Shown: positions 32,448-41,267, counted from the first letter of the stretch. The stretch: DNA of 44,895 nucleotides from Terriglobia bacterium (GCA_020073395.1 JAIQFF010000022.1:1-44895); one strand, 5' to 3'. Made by a program: numbers and translations. The notes: generated from the letters alone by a model not told the origin.

Positions 32448-33653
32448 TTAGGCCCGGGTCTTACCTAGCGCCCGGCCCGCCCACTTGCCCGCCAGGCGCA
32501 GAGGACGAACCAGGTAATAAAGGAAGCCTAAGCGCGCAGGAAATTGCACGGATTCGAGGTCCGTCACCTTGGGTGCAAAAACCAGGGTCGCGAAGTAACC
32601 GAGCTTGTCCTGAGGCCGCGTGAGCACGCGCAGATGGCGGAACGCGAGGGTCGCTTCCGGGGAGTCTTCAGGAAGAGGAGCCTGGGGGAAGATCTGCAAG
32701 CGCTCTGGCAGGGCGACCGGAGACCAGGGTGCGGGCAGAGGTGTTCCCAGGAGAAGTGAAGATACAGTCAGGGTCTGGCGAATGACTGGGCCGAGTTCCA
32801 GCTTTTCGGCCTCTTGCATCGTCTTCTGCCAGTTCACCGTTCCGGACAACACGATCTGATGAATGTCCACCAGCCACTTCAGGACCTGCCAATCATGATC
32901 CGCCGCGTGTATGCAGAGGTATAGGAATTCCCACTCAGGGCTTAGTGAACACGCCGCCACCTCAAAGTAGGTTCGAGGACAGGCCTCGGCCCAGAGGTCC
33001 CGAACGGCCTCGTCGTTTTTCGAGAAATGTTGTACGAGGATCCAGTGCACTTCCAGGACGAAGGAAATACCTCGGCCTTCGCGGACAACATTGAAATGCC
33101 TGCCATGGCGCAGAGCAAGCTTCGAAAAATACGGATGGTTGATCTCGGCACGGTAGCCGGAAGCTAGAATGAGGTCGATGGCGCGCATCGCGTCCCCCGG
33201 CGGAACCAGAATATCGATGTCGCCGCAAACCCGGGCCGCCGGGTTGCCATAGAGCGACTGCGCCAGAGAGACGCCTTTCAGGGGAACGACCGGTATTCCG
33301 GCGTCCCCGAGCAAGCTCAACACCCGGGCCAATTCTTCCGCCAGCAACTGATTGCGGAGGGCGTTGGCCAGGTAGAGGCTTTTCAGTCCGGACTGGACCA
33401 CCTCGGGAACGCCGGAAAAACCGAGATCGCTCAGGTTGGGATAGACCAGGGGGTAAACCTGGTGACTGCGGGCGCGTTCCATGATCACCGGCCACCGCAG
33501 CGGGGTGGCGAGGACCTGGAGGGCGCGGGTCCGCACCTCGGATGTGAGTTGGCCGCGCGCCAGCAGAAGACAGAGTTCGTCCTCTGGGGTCATGGAAGAG
33601 ATCATGGCAGAGGTCATGGTACTGCTCGGGGAGGAGGTCATGACTTCGCTCAT
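32448..33653 (-). CDS. Nucleotidyltransferase-family protein (PF14907-like), lasso-associated
   Basis: A 401-residue protein with the nucleotidyltransferase pattern PVVPLKGVSLAQSLYG and CGDIDILVPP, whose Asp145 and Asp147 would bind metal. It also has VLEVHW and LCIHAADHDWQVLKW. Homologues occur in lasso clusters with a kinase and may add a nucleotide or sugar-like group to the peptide, but I know of no proven reaction. Several Met codons crowd the start; ATG 33653 was chosen because GAGGAATC precedes it. It is divergent from the exporter genes. Confidence 0.78.
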   Translation of the reverse strand: MSEVMTSSPSSTMTSAMISSMTPEDELCLLLARGQLTSEVRTRALQVLATPLRWPVIMERARSHQVYPLVYPNLSDLGFSGVPEVVQSGLKSLYLANALRNQLLAEELARVLSLLGDAGIPVVPLKGVSLAQSLYGNPAARVCGDIDILVPPGDAMRAIDLILASGYRAEINHPYFSKLALRHGRHFNVVREGRGISFVLEVHWILVQHFSKNDEAVRDLWAEACPRTYFEVAACSLSPEWEFLYLCIHAADHDWQVLKWLVDIHQIVLSGTVNWQKTMQEAEKLELGPVIRQTLTVSSLLLGTPLPAPWSPVALPERLQIFPQAPLPEDSPEATLAFRHLRVLTRPQDKLGYFATLVFAPKVTDLESVQFPARLGFLYYLVRPLRLAGKWAGRALGKTRA

Positions 33654-33720
33654 GATTCCTCGGAAGTGCGGTACGGCACTCGTATCCCGGCCATCGTACA
33701 CTCAAGGTATACGATAAAAC

Positions 33721-34530
33721 ATGGCAGCCAGCGCTCTGGTGGTTGAAGACGTCGTGAAGTATTTCCCGGTGCCGCAAACCGGGGTGCGGGCGTTTCTTAA
33801 TCCCTTTTCGCCGCTGACCCATCCTGCTCTGCTGGGAGTTTCGTTTCAGGTTGAAGCCGGCGAAGTCGCTGCCCTGATCGGTGCCAACGGTTCAGGCAAG
33901 TCCACCCTGTTACGCATCCTGGCCACCCTGCTGGTGCCGACGCGGGGCAGAGCGAGTGTTTCCGGTTACGACGTGGAACGGCAAGGCTCGCAAGTCCGCG
34001 CCCAGCTTGGGTTTCACACCGCCACCGATGGCGGCTTTTACGAAAGACTCACCGCCCGCGAGAATCTCCGTTTCTTCGCCGCCATGAACAATCTGTTCGA
34101 CGCAGAAGCTCAACGGCGCCTCGAAGAATTGACCGAACTGATGGGCATGGGCACGTTCATCGACAGCCAGGTACGCACGCTTTCCACCGGTCAAGTGCAT
34201 CGTCTGGGGCTGGCGCGCGCGATGATTCACCGTCCCGGCGTGCTCTTACTCGATGAACCGACGCGCAGTCTGGATCCGATCGCGGCAGCGGAGTTCCGGA
34301 GGTTTCTGAAGACACAACTGGTGGGACGCCATGGTACGACCATAATGTTCGCGTCGCATACCCTGGCGGAAGTCGAGCAACTGGCGGACCGCGTGGTCTT
34401 GCTGGACAAGGGACGAATGCTGGCGTGCGATTCGCCTCGCGGTTTGCGGACTACAACCGGCTCGGCGACGCTTGAGGAGGCGTTGGAGCGGTTGACTCCT
34501 CCCGGTTTTCTGGCTGAGGTGTCCTCATGA
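33721..34530 (+). CDS. ABC transporter ATP-binding protein (lasso exporter)
   Basis: A 269-residue ABC ATPase. Walker A is GANGSGKST (54-62), the signature is LSTGQVHRLGLARAM and Walker B is VLLLDEPTRSLDP. It belongs to the type that works with an ABC-2 permease and not the fused McjD type. The gene starts directly after TATACGATAAAAC, so a -10 at 33708-33715 would give a leaderless transcript. Stop and next start overlap (ATGA). Its place beside the lasso genes suggests export or immunity. Confidence 0.9.
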   Translation: MAASALVVEDVVKYFPVPQTGVRAFLNPFSPLTHPALLGVSFQVEAGEVAALIGANGSGKSTLLRILATLLVPTRGRASVSGYDVERQGSQVRAQLGFHTATDGGFYERLTARENLRFFAAMNNLFDAEAQRRLEELTELMGMGTFIDSQVRTLSTGQVHRLGLARAMIHRPGVLLLDEPTRSLDPIAAAEFRRFLKTQLVGRHGTTIMFASHTLAEVEQLADRVVLLDKGRMLACDSPRGLRTTTGSATLEEALERLTPPGFLAEVSS

Positions 34531-35348
34531 ACTCACAGCGTCTGCTGCGAAAGGTCCTCGCCTTTTTCCGGCGGGACGTGGCGATCGCCCGCAGCTACCG
34601 GATCGCTTTCGCGCTCGAGATTCTCGAGGCATTTTTCGGGGTTGCGACTTTTTACTACCTCTCGCGATTTGTTTCCAGCCAGGAGCTGAGTCATGCGCTT
34701 CCCGCAGGCAGTGACTACTTCGCCTTCGCGCTGGTCGGCTTCGCATTCTTCGACTATCTCACGGTCTCCATGACGGCCTTTGACGGCAGCATCACGGAAG
34801 CGCAGCAGAATGGCACTCTAGAGGCCATGCTGGTGACGGAGACGCCGCTCACCATGATTCTGATCGCCTCGGCCGCGTATCCGTTCGTCCTGCTGGCGAT
34901 GCGGACGGTGATTTATCTGGCGTGGGGAGTGCTGTTTTTCCACTTCCCCATTCACGAAGCCAACTGGCTGGGGGCGGCGACCATTCTGGCGGTTTCAATT
35001 CTGGCGTTTGCGGGTCTGGGAATTATCTCGACTGGCTACCTGCTGCTTTTCAAGCGCGGCAATCCGGCGCGGTGGCTGATCGTAGGCGCGTCCAGCCTGC
35101 TGGGCGGAATGATGTATCCCGTGTCGGTGCTGCCGGTGCCGTTGCAATGGCTGGCGCGGCTGCTTCCGGTCACGTATTCGCTGGAGGGGATGCGCCAGGC
35201 ACTGCTGACGGGCGCCAGTTTCGTGCAGCTTTGGCCGGCGGTGCGCGCCCTACTGCTTTTCGCCGTGATCCTGCTGCCGCTTTCAGGCGTGGTGTTTGCC
35301 TGGGCGTTACGCCGAACCAAGATCACCGGAACGCTCACGCATATGTAG
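34527..35348 (+). CDS. ABC-2 type transporter permease
   Basis: A 273-residue integral membrane protein with six hydrophobic segments and the ABC-2 membrane layout (GTLEAMLVTETPL as a coupling-helix region, then MYPVSVLPVPLQWLARLLPVTYSLEGMRQALL near the end, the family signature). It partners with the ATPase encoded just upstream. The half-transporter pair probably moves the lasso peptide out of the cytoplasm, an inference from position. Confidence 0.88.
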   Translation: MNSQRLLRKVLAFFRRDVAIARSYRIAFALEILEAFFGVATFYYLSRFVSSQELSHALPAGSDYFAFALVGFAFFDYLTVSMTAFDGSITEAQQNGTLEAMLVTETPLTMILIASAAYPFVLLAMRTVIYLAWGVLFFHFPIHEANWLGAATILAVSILAFAGLGIISTGYLLLFKRGNPARWLIVGASSLLGGMMYPVSVLPVPLQWLARLLPVTYSLEGMRQALLTGASFVQLWPAVRALLLFAVILLPLSGVVFAWALRRTKITGTLTHM

Positions 35349-35384
35349 GTTGTCCTGCGAAGCCGTCTATTTTGATGTGATCAC

Positions 35385-35416
35385 GAAAATCCCCGCCCAA
35401 GCGGAGCTTGGACGGG
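35385..35416 (-). terminator. Intrinsic terminator between convergent genes
   Basis: CCCCGcCCAAGC-GGA-GCTTGGaCGGGG (one mismatch) is followed on the minus strand by ATTTTC. It would end the minus-strand methyltransferase transcript and may also act on the exporter operon. Confidence 0.65.
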
Positions 35417-35427
35417 GCACTCTTCAG

Positions 35428-36189
35428 CTACACACCGGCTCGAAAGAGTGAGTATTGGTGCGTGCCTCCGATTTTGTTGAACGCGGGACAGTTTGTGAGC
35501 ACGTATTCCAGCAAGGGATTGTGATAGAGGAGATAAACCATCCGGGGACACTGGCGCAGCGAGTCGTCCAGTCGGGCCATTACTTCCATGAGGGCGGCCT
35601 CAGGCAGAGAATTGAACAGATAGAGCAGGAATGGCTCTTCGGGGAAAATAAATTCACGGGCATCACCACACACCGCCTCCAAGGCAAAGCATTGCTGCGA
35701 TTCGCTGCGGTAGGCATTCAAGTTTTGCTGCGCTACACGATGCAAAGCGGGAAACAGTTCGACTCCAAGGATGCGGCGAAATGGATAATCGGCGGCCATC
35801 AAGAGCACGCGCCCTTTGCCCGAGCCCAGATCAATGAAGGTAAATTCCTGGAAATCGATTTTCAGGCTCGCCATCATCTCGGTAAAAAGCGCGGGCTCGG
35901 TGGGTTGGTAGGAGGAATGGAATTGTCCCAGCAGACGCTCACGCCAGCCTACGGTCGCACTGGTGGTGTTGACGCGGTGGTCCCAGTCATATTCGGCGTC
36001 GCCATAGCGACGGCGGCGCTGCGTGGGCAGGGACTCCCAGAGAAATTCTCCGATGCGGCCGCAGAAAAACCGGGCAGTCGGCCAGAGTCCATGGCCCGCC
36101 CGATCCTCTTTCCAGCGCCGATGCATGGTGGCGAGGAGGTCTGGCCTCCGCACCGGGATGGTGGTTTCAGGGTGCTGCATCATTTTCAT
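35428..36189 (-). CDS. Class I SAM-dependent methyltransferase
   Basis: A 253-residue protein with SAM motif I FIDLGSGKGRVLLMAADYPF, a family-like post-motif ILGVELFPALHRVAQQN and a downstream LYLFNSLPEAALMEVM. Target is unknown. ATG 36189 was chosen because it overlaps the ydcF-like stop by 4 nt; the longer frame upstream is a shadow of that gene. It ends beside the lasso exporter but on the opposite strand, so membership in the cluster is doubtful. Confidence 0.78.
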   Translation of the reverse strand: MKMMQHPETTIPVRRPDLLATMHRRWKEDRAGHGLWPTARFFCGRIGEFLWESLPTQRRRRYGDAEYDWDHRVNTTSATVGWRERLLGQFHSSYQPTEPALFTEMMASLKIDFQEFTFIDLGSGKGRVLLMAADYPFRRILGVELFPALHRVAQQNLNAYRSESQQCFALEAVCGDAREFIFPEEPFLLYLFNSLPEAALMEVMARLDDSLRQCPRMVYLLYHNPLLEYVLTNCPAFNKIGGTHQYSLFRAGV

Positions 36190-36809
36190 TTCGAGTGGGG
36201 AGGCACGGGGAGACCAGCCCAGGCGTTGACCAGCCCCAGAGTTTCGCGCACCACGGACAGCACGTCGCGCGTGTTTCGCCACCAGTGATCCGGGTCGAAG
36301 GGATCTTCGTGGGCGCCGTGAACCCAGGCCCTGGGCTCCTTTCCCACCAGCTTCTGCCACAGGGTCCAGACGCGCCGCGTGTGTTGCGGCGAAGTGACCA
36401 GAATGACGGTGGTCCTGCCACTGCGCCGCATTTCGCGTCCTAATTCCAGCAGCTCTTCCTCGGTATTCACGACTGGCCCGGGAAGAACACGGATCGCCGT
36501 TTCCGGGACACCCTCGTGCACCAGGATCTGGCGGGTGTAGTCTTCCTCACCGACGTAGTGGATGCCCAGTTTGGCCAGGTCGTCCGCTGGGCTGTCGGGA
36601 CGGCTGCACCAGACTTCAGCAGCATATCCCTGGACGAAGACCTTACCGGCTTCCACGGCACGTTGCGGCATGCCTCCGCCCAGGACGAAAATTATGTCGG
36701 CACGGGAAAGAGGGTCTTCACGGTCGAGCCAGCGGCCGGCACCGCGAAATACATACAGCCCCACAATCAGGATTAACGCGATCAGTACGCCCAGTCGAAG
36801 CCGCTGCAT
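36186..36809 (-). CDS. YdcF/ElyC family membrane-anchored protein
   Basis: A 207-residue protein with an N-terminal membrane segment (LGVLIALILIVGLYVFRG) and the DUF218/YdcF pattern: IIFVLGGGMPQRAVEAGKV, EDYTRQILV, NTEEELLEL and VTSPQHTRRVWTLW. ElyC-type members act in envelope biogenesis. It is translationally coupled to the following methyltransferase. Confidence 0.85.
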   Translation of the reverse strand: MQRLRLGVLIALILIVGLYVFRGAGRWLDREDPLSRADIIFVLGGGMPQRAVEAGKVFVQGYAAEVWCSRPDSPADDLAKLGIHYVGEEDYTRQILVHEGVPETAIRVLPGPVVNTEEELLELGREMRRSGRTTVILVTSPQHTRRVWTLWQKLVGKEPRAWVHGAHEDPFDPDHWWRNTRDVLSVVRETLGLVNAWAGLPVPPHSK

Positions 36810-36836
36810 GCTGACATGTTAAACCTGCCGTAGAAC

Positions 36837-36967
36837 ACGTAGGGGCGGGTGTCCTCACCCGCCCGGCCGGGCAAGGCCCGGCTACGTTTCGAGCCCGATA
36901 ATCCACGCTTCCTAAGAACAGGGCGAGCTTCGCTCGCCCGCCCGGACGAGGGCGTCCGGGCCTACGT
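36837..36967. repeat. Composite multi-hairpin repeat, family D, copy 2 (opposite orientation)
   Basis: From ACGTAGGGGCGGGTG through GGCCGGGCAAGGCCCGGC and GGGCGAGCTTCGCTCGCCC to GGACGAGGGCGTCCGGGCC and TACGT. The same four hairpins as 17935-18057 are present in inverted order with a different central spacer. Confidence 0.8.
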
Positions 36968-36972
36968 GTTCA

Positions 36973-39726
36973 TCAGAAATGGAAGCCGACCTCGGCGGTT
37001 AGCGCTCGCGGGGTGACGTAGTGCGTCCCACTGAAAGTTGACAGGAAGTTGTACAGGGCAACTTTGTTGGTCAGGTTGACAGCGGTCAGGGTGACGCTCC
37101 ACTTGTAGCGTTCCCCGTGGAAGAGATTGTCGTCACCCACGGCGAGGTCGAACAGGTGGCGGGGAGCAACCCGCGGCGGGTTAGTGTCGTCGTTTTCCTT
37201 CCCGGGTGCCGGCAAGCTAATCAACGTTGACCCGTAGCCAGAGGTGCAAATTCCTAGCGGTGTGGTCAGAGTAGGACGCGCACTGCCGCAGAACAGACCG
37301 GCCTGGAGTTGTTGGTCGCCGGTCAATCCAGTCAAATCAACTGTGCCCGAGGCGTCCGCCACCGGCACTTCGCCGGCAACCAGTCCGCTGTCATAGCGCC
37401 AGTTGAAGCCGACCCATGGACCGGTTTCCCAGGGCTGATATTGCACATGTGTGGTCTGGTTGAAACGTTCGTCGTGGTCGATCCGAAATGGGGCAAACCC
37501 GCTTCCGGTTCCCGCGGGGACCGCGCCGGCTCCGCCGATCTGGGGATTGAAGAACCGCGCCGCCACGCTGGAGAAGACCATCAGGGCCGAGATGCCATGG
37601 AAGTCAGGCACGCTCACACGTCCCGCAAATCCGGGAATCTTGGAGTTGTGCCACTCGATCGGGAAGGTGATGGGAGTGCTGCCCAGCACGCTGAAATCGT
37701 ACGCGTTGTGGGTGTATTTCCAGATATATTCGCCGGAGAAGACCACATACTTTCCCAACGCCTGTTGCAGGCCGGCGTGGAACTCATTGCGCCAGCCCGG
37801 AGCAAATGGAGTGGCCACTCCTGGCGTTACACAACCCAGGAGGGAAGCCAGGACGAGGGAATTGCATCCTGTGCTGGCCAGCACCAGGTTTTCGTTGAAC
37901 GGAGTTTCGAGTACTCGGGCATAAGAGAGGCGGAGCACGGTGTTGGTCTTCTTCACGTTGTAGGCCACGCCCAGGCGAGGCTCGGCTTCCTTGTGAGTCG
38001 TCAGCCCGTTGTAGAAATCACCGCGCAGGCCGAGGTTGAGTGACCAGCTTCCCTTGGTGATGGTGTCCTGGACATAGAGCGCGAGTTGTTTGACGTCGGC
38101 ATGTCCGCGAAAGCCGAACAGGCCGCTGCTGGATCCGGCGCAACCGTCTCCCGCTGCAGGCGTGGGCCTGCTCAGGTCAAAGCAGCCCAGGGAGGCGAAG
38201 AAATCTGCATTGGAGGTGAACGGAGTTGGATAAAGCAGCGGATTGGTGGAGACGGCCGATCCGCAATCGGCGGGATCGTTCAGTCCGGGGCTGCCGACCC
38301 AGGGGACGGCGTTGCCGCTGGCGTCGAAGCACGGAGCATTCAGGCCGGGATCGACGACTCCGAAGTTGGTGTTCTCGTCGAGGAACGTCTGTTGATAGGT
38401 GGCGCCGGCTTTCAGGTTGTGAATCCCTTTCACCCAGGAGATATCCGAACGCAGACCGGCGTTGGTCAGAGTGCGGTCCTGGTTGACGGTCTCCTGTTGA
38501 ATGGGACCGAGATCGGAGAACGGATTGGCGCTGGGGTAGTAGTTGTACTGGTCGCGTCGCACGAAGCCGCCAAAGGTGAACACCGTATTGGGATTGATCA
38601 GCCGGGTCCAGGAGGGCGCAATGTTAAAGGTCTTGATTTGTGAGCGCTGGTCCGTCGGGGCGACGGGATTACCCACCACCGGGTCGGTCACGCCGGTATT
38701 CAGGTTGTCGAAGGCGTTCGGGGTCTGGAACCAGGAACGGGTGAAGCCCAGGTTCACGTGAACCGAATCCGCTTTGGAGAGCTGAAAGTCAACCCGATCG
38801 AAGATGTTCTCCTCGTTCCCTTTGTCATGAAATACCGTGAATTCCGGAGGATCGAGAAAGCGGCCGCTGTTCAATCCGCTGGCAGAAATAAAGTTCCCCC
38901 AGTTCTGGCCGCCATAGCCCAGGTTGGCGGAGACATCGGCGGTGCCAAAGCTCCCATAGGACGTCGTGATGCTGCCCTTGGGCGTCGTCATGCCCTGTCC
39001 CGAGCGCGTGGTCACGTTGATTACGACGCTGGTCTTCTCGCCGAACTCGGCGGGCGGAGCGCCGGAGATGACTTCCATCGACTCAATGGAATCGAGCGGA
39101 ATCTGGTTGGAAAAGACCTTGCTCTGCTGGTCGGTTATGGGCTGGCCATCGACCGAGAACGAATTCTCCGCGTGGTCGCCCAGGCCATGGAAGAGGCCGT
39201 TGGAATCGGCGGCGATTCCCGGAGACGACAGAGTCACCAGAGAGCTCAGCGAGGAAGATGCGCTCTCGATAGGCATCTTGTCGAACAAGCCGCGATCAAC
39301 GTCGGTGTGGAAGATGGAAGTGTTTTCCAGCAGGTCCTGCCCGGCTGCTTCCACAGTTACGGTCTCGCTCGAACCCTTAACCTGGAGCGTAATGCTGAGG
39401 TTGACCGGCACGATCGAACGAACGTCAATGTCCTGAGCGAAGGGCGCGAAGCCCGATCTGCTGACGACAAGGTGATAGGGATTGAAGGGAACGTTGGGAA
39501 TGCTGAATTTCCCGCCGCTGTCGGTGATGACGCTACGCTCAAAAGCACTGACCGGATTGCGAATTTCCACCGCCGCGTTTGCTACCACCGCACCCGTTGG
39601 ATCCACGACCGAGCCTGTGACCGATGTCGAGCTGCCACCGGACTGCGCATAAGCATGAAACCCCAAAGCCAGTAAGAAAACCAACATTAAAGCCGCAAGG
39701 CGCGACTTCTTATATGAAGCCAGCAT
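36973..39726 (-). CDS. TonB-dependent receptor with carboxypeptidase-regulatory-like domain
   Basis: A 917-residue outer membrane protein. A signal peptide ending HAYAQS is followed by a CarboxypepD_reg-like domain (about 35-115: VVDPTGAVVANAAVEIRN), a plug (TVTVEAAGQDLLENT, SVDGQPITDQQSKVF, EFGEKTSVVINVTTRSGQG) and a barrel ending ALTAEVGFHF. GGAGG is just before the ATG. It follows, 78 nt later on the same strand, a small His/Cys-rich secreted protein, so the two are likely one transport unit; the ligand is unknown, with a metal or corrinoid as possibilities. Confidence 0.92.
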   Translation of the reverse strand: MLASYKKSRLAALMLVFLLALGFHAYAQSGGSSTSVTGSVVDPTGAVVANAAVEIRNPVSAFERSVITDSGGKFSIPNVPFNPYHLVVSRSGFAPFAQDIDVRSIVPVNLSITLQVKGSSETVTVEAAGQDLLENTSIFHTDVDRGLFDKMPIESASSSLSSLVTLSSPGIAADSNGLFHGLGDHAENSFSVDGQPITDQQSKVFSNQIPLDSIESMEVISGAPPAEFGEKTSVVINVTTRSGQGMTTPKGSITTSYGSFGTADVSANLGYGGQNWGNFISASGLNSGRFLDPPEFTVFHDKGNEENIFDRVDFQLSKADSVHVNLGFTRSWFQTPNAFDNLNTGVTDPVVGNPVAPTDQRSQIKTFNIAPSWTRLINPNTVFTFGGFVRRDQYNYYPSANPFSDLGPIQQETVNQDRTLTNAGLRSDISWVKGIHNLKAGATYQQTFLDENTNFGVVDPGLNAPCFDASGNAVPWVGSPGLNDPADCGSAVSTNPLLYPTPFTSNADFFASLGCFDLSRPTPAAGDGCAGSSSGLFGFRGHADVKQLALYVQDTITKGSWSLNLGLRGDFYNGLTTHKEAEPRLGVAYNVKKTNTVLRLSYARVLETPFNENLVLASTGCNSLVLASLLGCVTPGVATPFAPGWRNEFHAGLQQALGKYVVFSGEYIWKYTHNAYDFSVLGSTPITFPIEWHNSKIPGFAGRVSVPDFHGISALMVFSSVAARFFNPQIGGAGAVPAGTGSGFAPFRIDHDERFNQTTHVQYQPWETGPWVGFNWRYDSGLVAGEVPVADASGTVDLTGLTGDQQLQAGLFCGSARPTLTTPLGICTSGYGSTLISLPAPGKENDDTNPPRVAPRHLFDLAVGDDNLFHGERYKWSVTLTAVNLTNKVALYNFLSTFSGTHYVTPRALTAEVGFHF

Positions 39727-39804
39727 GATTCCTCCGAAAAGCCTAAAGAAAATGAAAAGGGGTGCGCTAAAGGCGCACTTAGTCTTGATCAGCTCTTTGA
39801 ATTT

Positions 39805-40074
39805 CTAGACGGCTGGAGGCGGGCGAACGCTGAGCGCGAAGGCTACGAGGCGCTGCTTGGCAGAGACAGGTTCAGACCGGGGAATCGATGCCCGAACGAA
39901 TACGCGGTTGGGCAGGACTGCCGTGACCTGCGGGGAAGCCGAATGGGCGGTCACGCAGATCGTACATTTTGCGGCATCGTTAGCGTTCGAGTGGTGGTGC
40001 GCAACGAATGCCACTGCTGAAAATAATGTCAGCAGCAGGCACAGAAACGCTATCCGCCTTGAGAACGACCGCAT
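39805..40074 (-). CDS. Small secreted His/Cys protein (DUF2946-like)
   Basis: An 89-residue protein with a signal or membrane segment (FLCLLLTLFSAVAFVAHHHS) directly followed by HHHSNANDAAKCTICVTAHS, which combines three His and a CxxC pair that could bind a metal ion. The rest is Pro/Arg/Val rich. It sits just before a TonB-dependent receptor, a placement seen for DUF2946-type proteins in metal uptake loci. Function is inferred only from this. Confidence 0.6.
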   Translation of the reverse strand: MRSFSRRIAFLCLLLTLFSAVAFVAHHHSNANDAAKCTICVTAHSASPQVTAVLPNRVFVRASIPRSEPVSAKQRLVAFALSVRPPPAV

Positions 40075-40234
40075 AACGATTACCGGAAGAACATGTCTTT
40101 AAAAATCTACACCGAGAATAGAGACGAACGCAACCGGTGTTGCTGCCCTTGCAGATGTGGGCCTCCACGATGGTCTTAAGGCCGTAGTAACCAGAACGGC
40201 CAGATGAGGAAAGAGTGTGTGGGCCAACAAAGAA

Positions 40235-40393
40235 TGTGTGGGTCGGACACTCCTGTCCGACGCCTTTGAATTTGGTTTGGGGCTGCCTGGCTGAATTCCC
40301 AAGCGCAAGGGGAGCAACGATCCATCGGTAAAAGAGAGGAGAATCAAAAAGTCAAAGTCAAAAGCGTCGGACAGGAGTGTCCGACCCACACAC
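40235..40393. repeat. Inverted pair of family A hairpin repeats, T-A variant
   Basis: GTCGGACA-CTCC-TGTCCGAC (40242-40261) and GTCGGACA-GGAG-TGTCCGAC (40366-40385), in opposite orientation and bounded by GTGTGGG and CAAAG. Both share the T-A second pair. The pair spans most of the 353-bp gap 40075-40427; the rest of the gap shows no gene, only a partial GTGTGTGGG duplicate at about 40214. Confidence 0.85.
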
Positions 40394-40427
40394 CCTCTTG
40401 CCGACCCACCCAGTGTCCGACTCCCAC

Positions 40428-41267
40428 TTAAGGGCGCTTGAGATGGATTTTGCCTCGGAAGGAACGCAGTTCAAACCGTGAACCGGTGATCGTTCCCGGT
40501 TTCAGCAAAAGATTCCCGGTGCGGTTCGCGGAAAAGCCGGTGGCGATGGGAAAGTCCGGATCGGACTGGCCCTTGATGGAGCGGGCCTTGATATCGACCA
40601 AGGCGCTGGCTGGAATCGAGACGTCTAGGTCTCCGGAATGACTGGTCAGCAAATACTCTCCCACCGGGCCGGGATCGCCTTCATAGGAGATGAGTCCGCT
40701 TCCCGAGTTCACCTCGACCGAGGGTCCGGTCACATTGCGGAGGTTGACGTTGCCGCTTACTGAGTGGATGTCGAGATGGCTGCCACGAATGTCAGTCAGG
40801 CTGATAGGCCCGGTGAGAGTTCGCACGTGCAAGTGAGCATCGCGGATATCGGTGACCTCGATCGAGCCTGCGGCGGCTTCCAGGATGACATCGCCGCGCA
40901 ATCCCTGTGCCCGGATGGTCCCGTCGGAGGAACGCAAACTTACAAAGGCATCAATCGGTACCAGCACGGTGTAATCCACCAGGTTGGAGCCCTGACGGGT
41001 GGACATTGAACGAAGCTCGATGCGGTCCCCGTGCTGCTCGTTGACCAGGCTGACAGCATCGGAATGCGTTACGGTCTCGACCACGACCTGCCTGTTGGGC
41101 GAAGGCCGGACGGTGATGGGGCCATAGTTATTGGTGATGGAAACTACCGCCCTGGGTCCGACGGTATAGGTAAATTCCTTTTTGTCTTGCGCCGCGGCGC
41201 CAAGCGCCAGGAGTGAGACGACTATGACAACCCCCGTCGGGACCTCAAGTATGTTGCGGAAACTCAT
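40428..41267 (-). CDS. DUF4097-type beta-strand repeat secreted protein
   Basis: A 279-residue protein with a signal peptide (GVVIVVSLLALGAAAQ) followed by regular short beta strands ending in polar turns, such as SLRSSDGTIRAQGLRGDVILE and VRTLTGPISLTDIRGSHLDI, the solenoid pattern of DUF4097. These proteins are putative adhesins or envelope-stress-linked; function unknown. No partner gene overlaps it. The 270 bp between its start and the BlaI operator show nothing recognisable. Confidence 0.85.
   Translation of the reverse strand: MSFRNILEVPTGVVIVVSLLALGAAAQDKKEFTYTVGPRAVVSITNNYGPITVRPSPNRQVVVETVTHSDAVSLVNEQHGDRIELRSMSTRQGSNLVDYTVLVPIDAFVSLRSSDGTIRAQGLRGDVILEAAAGSIEVTDIRDAHLHVRTLTGPISLTDIRGSHLDIHSVSGNVNLRNVTGPSVEVNSGSGLISYEGDPGPVGEYLLTSHSGDLDVSIPASALVDIKARSIKGQSDPDFPIATGFSANRTGNLLLKPGTITGSRFELRSFRGKIHLKRP

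Noticed and set aside
35428-36809. Methyltransferase and YdcF-like gene as lasso tailoring genes
   Set aside because: They are on the opposite strand behind a terminator and coupled to each other; nothing links them to the lasso peptide.
40075-40234. Cobalamin or other riboswitch before the receptor unit
   Set aside because: No B12-box-like GCCACTG or other known aptamer core was found in the leader.
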